Positions 5,981 to 8,416 of a stretch of 8,416 nucleotides of DNA are shown piece after piece (the first letter of the stretch is position 1; every line of letters begins with the position of its first letter). Source of the DNA: CAZNMF01 sp035547155. Its GTDB lineage: Bacteria; Acidobacteriota; Vicinamibacteria; Vicinamibacterales; SCN-69-37. The position numbers and the translations under genes are program-made. The notes below the pieces were generated by a model. It made no database searches, was not told the DNA's origin, and worked only from the letters and a program-made list of their open reading frames with translations. The DNA lies in NCBI GenBank assembly GCA_035547155.1, contig DASZVJ010000118.1:1-8416 (forward strand), written 5' to 3'.

Positions 5981-7324
5981 TTAGGCGGTGGCGCGCTCGG
6001 GCACGACGAGCTCGGGAATCTCGATGCGTGCGAGCGTGCCTTGTCCGGGAATGCTGCTGAGGTGCAGCGCGTAGTTGGCGCCGTAGATCACGCGCAGGCG
6101 CTCGTTGACGTTGCGGAGGCCGATGCCGTGCTCCGACGTGGCCTCGAGCCGATCGGCCGGCATGCCGACGCCGTTGTCGCCGATCTCGATCACCGCGTGG
6201 CCCGCGCGCCGCGACGTGTGAATCGTGATCCGGCCCTCGCCGACCTTCTTGCCGAGGCCGTGCTTGATCGAGTTCTCGATGAGCGGCTGGATGATCATGC
6301 TCGGCACGACGACGTCGAGGCTGCTCTCATCGAGGGTCTTGTCGACGACGAGGCTCGGTCCGAAGCGCACGCGCTCGATGTCGAGGTACTCGTCGACCGC
6401 GGCGAGCTCCTCGCGCAGCGTCACGAAGTGCTCCTGGCTGCGCAGCAGCCGCCGCAGCAGGCCCGACAGCTTCACGATCAGCACGCGTGCCGTCTCCGGC
6501 TTCGATCGGATCAGCGACGAGATCGACGTCAGCGTGTTGAACAGGAAGTGCGGGTTGATCTGATTGGCGAGCGCCTCGACGCGCGCAGCCATCAGCAGCT
6601 TCTCCTGCTCGGCCAGCCGGTGCTCGATGCGCGCGCTGTTCCAGATCTTGATCGGAATCGCCACGCACAGCACCGTCGACGTGATGACGAGCAGGAACAG
6701 CCACCACGTGTCCGGCGCGAAATGAAAGATGCGGCCCGGCCAGCGGCGCGCGATCGACTGCGACAGCAGCTCGAGGAGCACCGGCGCCATGACGAGGATG
6801 ACCTGCCAGTCGAGCTGGAACTTGCGCAGGAGCCGCCACGCGGATCGATGCAGCTTGGTGACGAAGAACGGCGAGAACTTCCAGATCTCTTCCTTCGGGC
6901 AGATCTCGCGCAGGCCGCCGCCGGCGAACCCGCAGCCGATGGCGAACGGCAGCACGGCGAACTGCGCCTGGGCGTGCGCGGCGAAGAGCGGCGGTAGGAA
7001 GATGGGCGGCAGGCCGACGCCGAGCCCGACGAGCGCACCGGCGTACGGGCCGGCGATCAGGCCCGCGAGGAACGATCCCGCCAGCGTCAGATCCGCGGCC
7101 TTGTAGTCGAGCGACAACCGCGCGACGACGCCGGCGATGAGCGGGACGCCGAGGCCGACGGCGAATGTGAGACGCTCGGGCCAGTCGCGGCGCTCGGTCA
7201 GCAGAATCCGCCGGAACCATGCGAACCGCACCAGCATCGTCGCCAGGATGGCCGCGACGGCGATCTTGGCCATCAGCGTCAGCAGCAGGACCTCGTGCGG
7301 CATCGACGTCGCGGTCTCGGGCAT
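5981..7324 (-). CDS. LytS-like sensor histidine kinase (5TM membrane sensor, HisKA_7TM/His_kinase type)
   Basis: The 447-aa membrane kinase should autophosphorylate and pass phosphate to the LytTR regulator encoded next to it. The N-terminal half is hydrophobic: segments near 12-36, 52-72, 80-112 and 119-138 resemble the 5TM-Lyt sensor region, with Gly/Pro-rich FLAGLIAGPYAGALVGLGVGLPP at 85-107. A charged stretch with CPKEEIWKFSPFF (142-154) and two further hydrophobic segments (about 174-190 and 206-226) follow in place of the GAF domain of classical LytS. The kinase core starts with the phospho-site NQINPHFLFNTL (H259), then the N box PLIENSIKHG (N351), DNGVGM (383-388) and GIGLRNVNERL (400-410). 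ATG 7324 was chosen; ATG 7303 (residue 8) is possible. The signal sensed is unknown; known relatives detect pyruvate or cell-envelope state. Confidence 0.93.
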   Translation of the reverse strand: MPETATSMPHEVLLLTLMAKIAVAAILATMLVRFAWFRRILLTERRDWPERLTFAVGLGVPLIAGVVARLSLDYKAADLTLAGSFLAGLIAGPYAGALVGLGVGLPPIFLPPLFAAHAQAQFAVLPFAIGCGFAGGGLREICPKEEIWKFSPFFVTKLHRSAWRLLRKFQLDWQVILVMAPVLLELLSQSIARRWPGRIFHFAPDTWWLFLLVITSTVLCVAIPIKIWNSARIEHRLAEQEKLLMAARVEALANQINPHFLFNTLTSISSLIRSKPETARVLIVKLSGLLRRLLRSQEHFVTLREELAAVDEYLDIERVRFGPSLVVDKTLDESSLDVVVPSMIIQPLIENSIKHGLGKKVGEGRITIHTSRRAGHAVIEIGDNGVGMPADRLEATSEHGIGLRNVNERLRVIYGANYALHLSSIPGQGTLARIEIPELVVPERATA

Positions 7325-7335
7325 CGGCAGCGATC

Positions 7336-7341
7336 AGGATA
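7336..7341 (-). promoter_or_regulatory. Possible -10 element (TATCCT) for the lytS-lytR-lepB transcript
   Basis: Read on the - strand, TATCCT (context CGGTATCCTGATCG) lies 11 bp before the kinase ATG and matches four of six bases of TATAAT. No good -35 is visible at the normal distance. Transcription from it would leave only a few bases of leader. It is a weak call, made mainly because the gene must be transcribed out of this 76-bp divergent gap. Confidence 0.2.
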
Positions 7342-7356
7342 CCGGGTTTTGCCCGG
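7342..7356. repeat. Short inverted repeat in the divergent intergenic region
   Basis: CCGGG at 7342-7346 and CCCGG at 7352-7356 are perfect complements around a TTTTG loop. The element sits between the putative divergent promoters of the kinase gene and nuoI, where an operator could control both. Short GC-rich palindromes arise by chance at this base composition, so its function is uncertain. Confidence 0.3.
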
Positions 7357-7365
7357 GACGGGGTT

Positions 7366-7394
7366 TCGCCAGGGCCCCGGTCTCTTGCTATCAT
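7366..7394 (+). promoter_or_regulatory. Putative sigma-70-type promoter for nuoI
   Basis: TATCAT at 7389-7394 matches five of six -10 bases. At an ideal 17-bp spacing lies TCGCCA (7366-7371), which matches four of six bases of TTGACA. The expected transcription start falls about 6-8 bp after the -10 box, at or next to the ATG at 7401, which would make a leaderless message. No Shine-Dalgarno precedes that ATG, which agrees with the idea. Confidence 0.4.
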
Positions 7395-7400
7395 GACCGC

Positions 7401-7838
7401 ATGATTCGTCCGTTCCTCACGGGCTTCGCCCTGACCTTCAAGCACATGTTCCGGAAGCCGATCACGGTCAACTATCCGGAAGAGAAGGTCCCGATGTTCC
7501 CGAAGTACCGCGGCAAACAGGTGCTGATGCGGGACGAGAACGGGCTCGAGAAGTGCGTCGCGTGCGGGCTCTGTGCCGTGGCGTGTCCGGCCGACGCGAT
7601 CTATCTCGAGGCGGCGGAGAACGACGGCACGGTCCAGGCCGGGCCGCGCTACGCCTCCGTCTACCAGATCCACAAGACGCGCTGCATCTTCTGCGGCTAC
7701 TGCGAGGAAGCCTGTCCGGTCTCGGCCATTTTCATGGGGAAGGACTATGAGCTGGCCGTCTACGACAAGAAGGACTTCATCTGGGACAAGCAGGACATGC
7801 TCGTCCCCGCGTCGACGCCGGCTCCGGCCGCGCGCTGA
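7401..7838 (+). CDS. nuoI: NADH-quinone oxidoreductase subunit I (2[4Fe-4S] protein)
   Basis: NuoI is the subunit of complex I that carries iron-sulfur clusters N6a and N6b, relaying electrons from the peripheral arm to N2 and quinone. The N-terminal block LTFKHMFRKPITVNYPEE (11-28) is typical of NuoI and separates it from plain ferredoxins. Two cluster motifs follow: CVACGLCAVACP (C52, C55, C58, C62) and CIFCGYCEEACP (C95, C98, C101, C105). The end, with YELAVYDKKDFIWDKQDML (116-134), also fits NuoI. At 145 aa it is slightly short for the family. ATG 7401 was chosen because the family alignment begins there; the open frame reaches back to 7137 but lies antisense to the kinase gene. It stands alone here: no other nuo gene is in view, the gene before it diverges, and a methyltransferase gene follows 12 bp on. 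It could serve complex I encoded elsewhere or a related Fe-S complex. Confidence 0.92.
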   Translation: MIRPFLTGFALTFKHMFRKPITVNYPEEKVPMFPKYRGKQVLMRDENGLEKCVACGLCAVACPADAIYLEAAENDGTVQAGPRYASVYQIHKTRCIFCGYCEEACPVSAIFMGKDYELAVYDKKDFIWDKQDMLVPASTPAPAAR

Positions 7839-7850
7839 CCGCACGCCCCT

Positions 7851-8416
7851 ATGACGGGGTTCCTCGACGCGCTCGATCGGCGCGTGCTCGTGTGCGACGG
7901 CGCCACCGGCACGATGCTCTACGCCAAGGGCGTCTTCGTCAACCGCTGCTTCGACGAGCTCAACCTCACCGATCCGGATCTCGTCGCCGACGTCCATCGC
8001 GAGTATCTGCTCGCCGGCGCCGACGTGCTCGAGACGAACACGTTCGGCGCCAACCGCATCAAGCTCGGTACCTTCGGCTTGGCGGATCAGACGACTGACA
8101 TCAACCGCGAGGGCGCGCGGCTGGCCAAGCGCGTCGCCGGCGATCGCGCGTGGGTCGCGGGCGCGATCGGGCCGCTCGGCGTGCGCATCGAGCCGTGGGG
8201 CCGCACGAGCGTCGGCGAAGCGGAAGACGTCTTCCGCGAGCAGGCGAGCGCCCTCGTTGACGGCGGCGTCGATCTGTTCATCCTCGAGACGTTCGGCGAT
8301 CTGTCCGAGCTGCTTGCGGCGATCCGTGCCGTGCGCGCCGTGTCGCCGCTGCCGATCGTCGCGCAGATGACGACGGGCGAGGATGGGCAGACGCTGGATG
8401 GCACGCCGCCGGAGCG
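7851..8416 (+). CDS. Homocysteine S-methyltransferase domain protein, N-terminal part (MetH / bifunctional HMT-MTHFR type)
   Basis: The gene runs off the right edge, so 188 residues are visible. They form the first part of the Pfam S-methyl_trans barrel, which moves a methyl group to homocysteine to make methionine. Blocks seen are DGATGT (16-21), FDELNLTDPDLV (34-45), ETNTFGANRIKL (61-72), VAGAIGPLG (102-110), DLFILETFGDL (141-151) and VAQMTTGEDGQTLDGTPPE (170-188). The GVFVNRCFDELN and NTFGANRIKL wording is closest, from memory, to the bifunctional homocysteine methyltransferase/methylenetetrahydrofolate reductase (YitJ type, about 600 aa); a B12-dependent MetH or a single-domain enzyme remains possible. 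The zinc-binding cysteines lie beyond the window. ATG 7851 begins 12 bp after nuoI with no Shine-Dalgarno, so the two are probably co-transcribed. Confidence 0.88.
   Translation, partial: MTGFLDALDRRVLVCDGATGTMLYAKGVFVNRCFDELNLTDPDLVADVHREYLLAGADVLETNTFGANRIKLGTFGLADQTTDINREGARLAKRVAGDRAWVAGAIGPLGVRIEPWGRTSVGEAEDVFREQASALVDGGVDLFILETFGDLSELLAAIRAVRAVSPLPIVAQMTTGEDGQTLDGTPPE

Noticed and set aside
7137..7400. Longer nuoI reading frame starting at 7137
   Set aside because: The added part lies antisense to the kinase gene, has no similarity to NuoI, and the family N-terminus begins exactly at ATG 7401.
6327..7997. A 556-codon open frame on the - strand spanning the kinase gene, nuoI and the start of the methyltransferase gene
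   Set aside because: It is out of frame with the recognised kinase, runs antisense to two conserved genes, and has the Arg/Ala/Asp-rich composition of a shadow frame in high-GC DNA with no recognisable domain.
1..8416. CRISPR array, tRNA or rRNA gene, insertion sequence, phage or toxin-antitoxin module
   Set aside because: I looked on both strands and saw no spaced direct repeats of the right size, no cloverleaf or rRNA-like stretch, no transposase and no terminal inverted repeats; gaps between genes are all under 100 bp.

Overview
The window is a gene-dense, high-GC stretch (about two thirds G+C by eye) of a bacterial chromosome. It carries nine protein genes and no RNA genes, CRISPR array or insertion sequence that I can see. 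The mix suggests a member of Acidobacteriota, possibly Vicinamibacteria: GTG starts, very few Shine-Dalgarno sites, a CarD-type RNA polymerase regulator next to Rex, a 5TM-Lyt histidine kinase, and a homocysteine methyltransferase of the MetF-fused type. That placement is inference from gene content, not a marker-gene result.

Left block, + strand (78-4462): a CarD/CdnL-like transcription factor with a basic Ala/Lys/Arg-rich tail, a PlsC-type 1-acylglycerol-3-phosphate acyltransferase, the NADH/NAD+-sensing repressor Rex, the molybdopterin synthesis protein MoaC, and a FadD-type long-chain acyl-CoA synthetase. The genes are packed: the rex and moaC reading frames overlap, moaC and fadD share ATGA, and the plsC frame can be read back to a CTGA at the carD stop. 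The block joins RNA polymerase control, phospholipid assembly, redox sensing, molybdenum cofactor synthesis and fatty-acid activation.

Middle: the last codons of fadD, its stop codon and the 58-bp gap to the convergent lepB lie in a ten-unit GGGTTCY heptad repeat (4447-4517).

Right block, - strand (7324 to 4521): a LytS-like sensor histidine kinase, a LytTR-type response regulator 3 bp behind it, and signal peptidase I 92 bp further on. They probably form one transcript, so a membrane-signal two-component system and the signal-peptide-cleaving enzyme may be co-expressed.

Far right, + strand: a stand-alone nuoI (complex I 2[4Fe-4S] subunit), transcribed divergently from the kinase gene, followed 12 bp later by the N-terminal part of a homocysteine S-methyltransferase gene (metH/yitJ type) that runs off the window.

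All nine genes belong to known families and I find no wholly new system. The points worth a second look are the heptad repeat that contains the fadD stop, the lytS-lytR-lepB arrangement, the orphan nuoI, the CarD tail, and the apparently leaderless starts of rex and nuoI.
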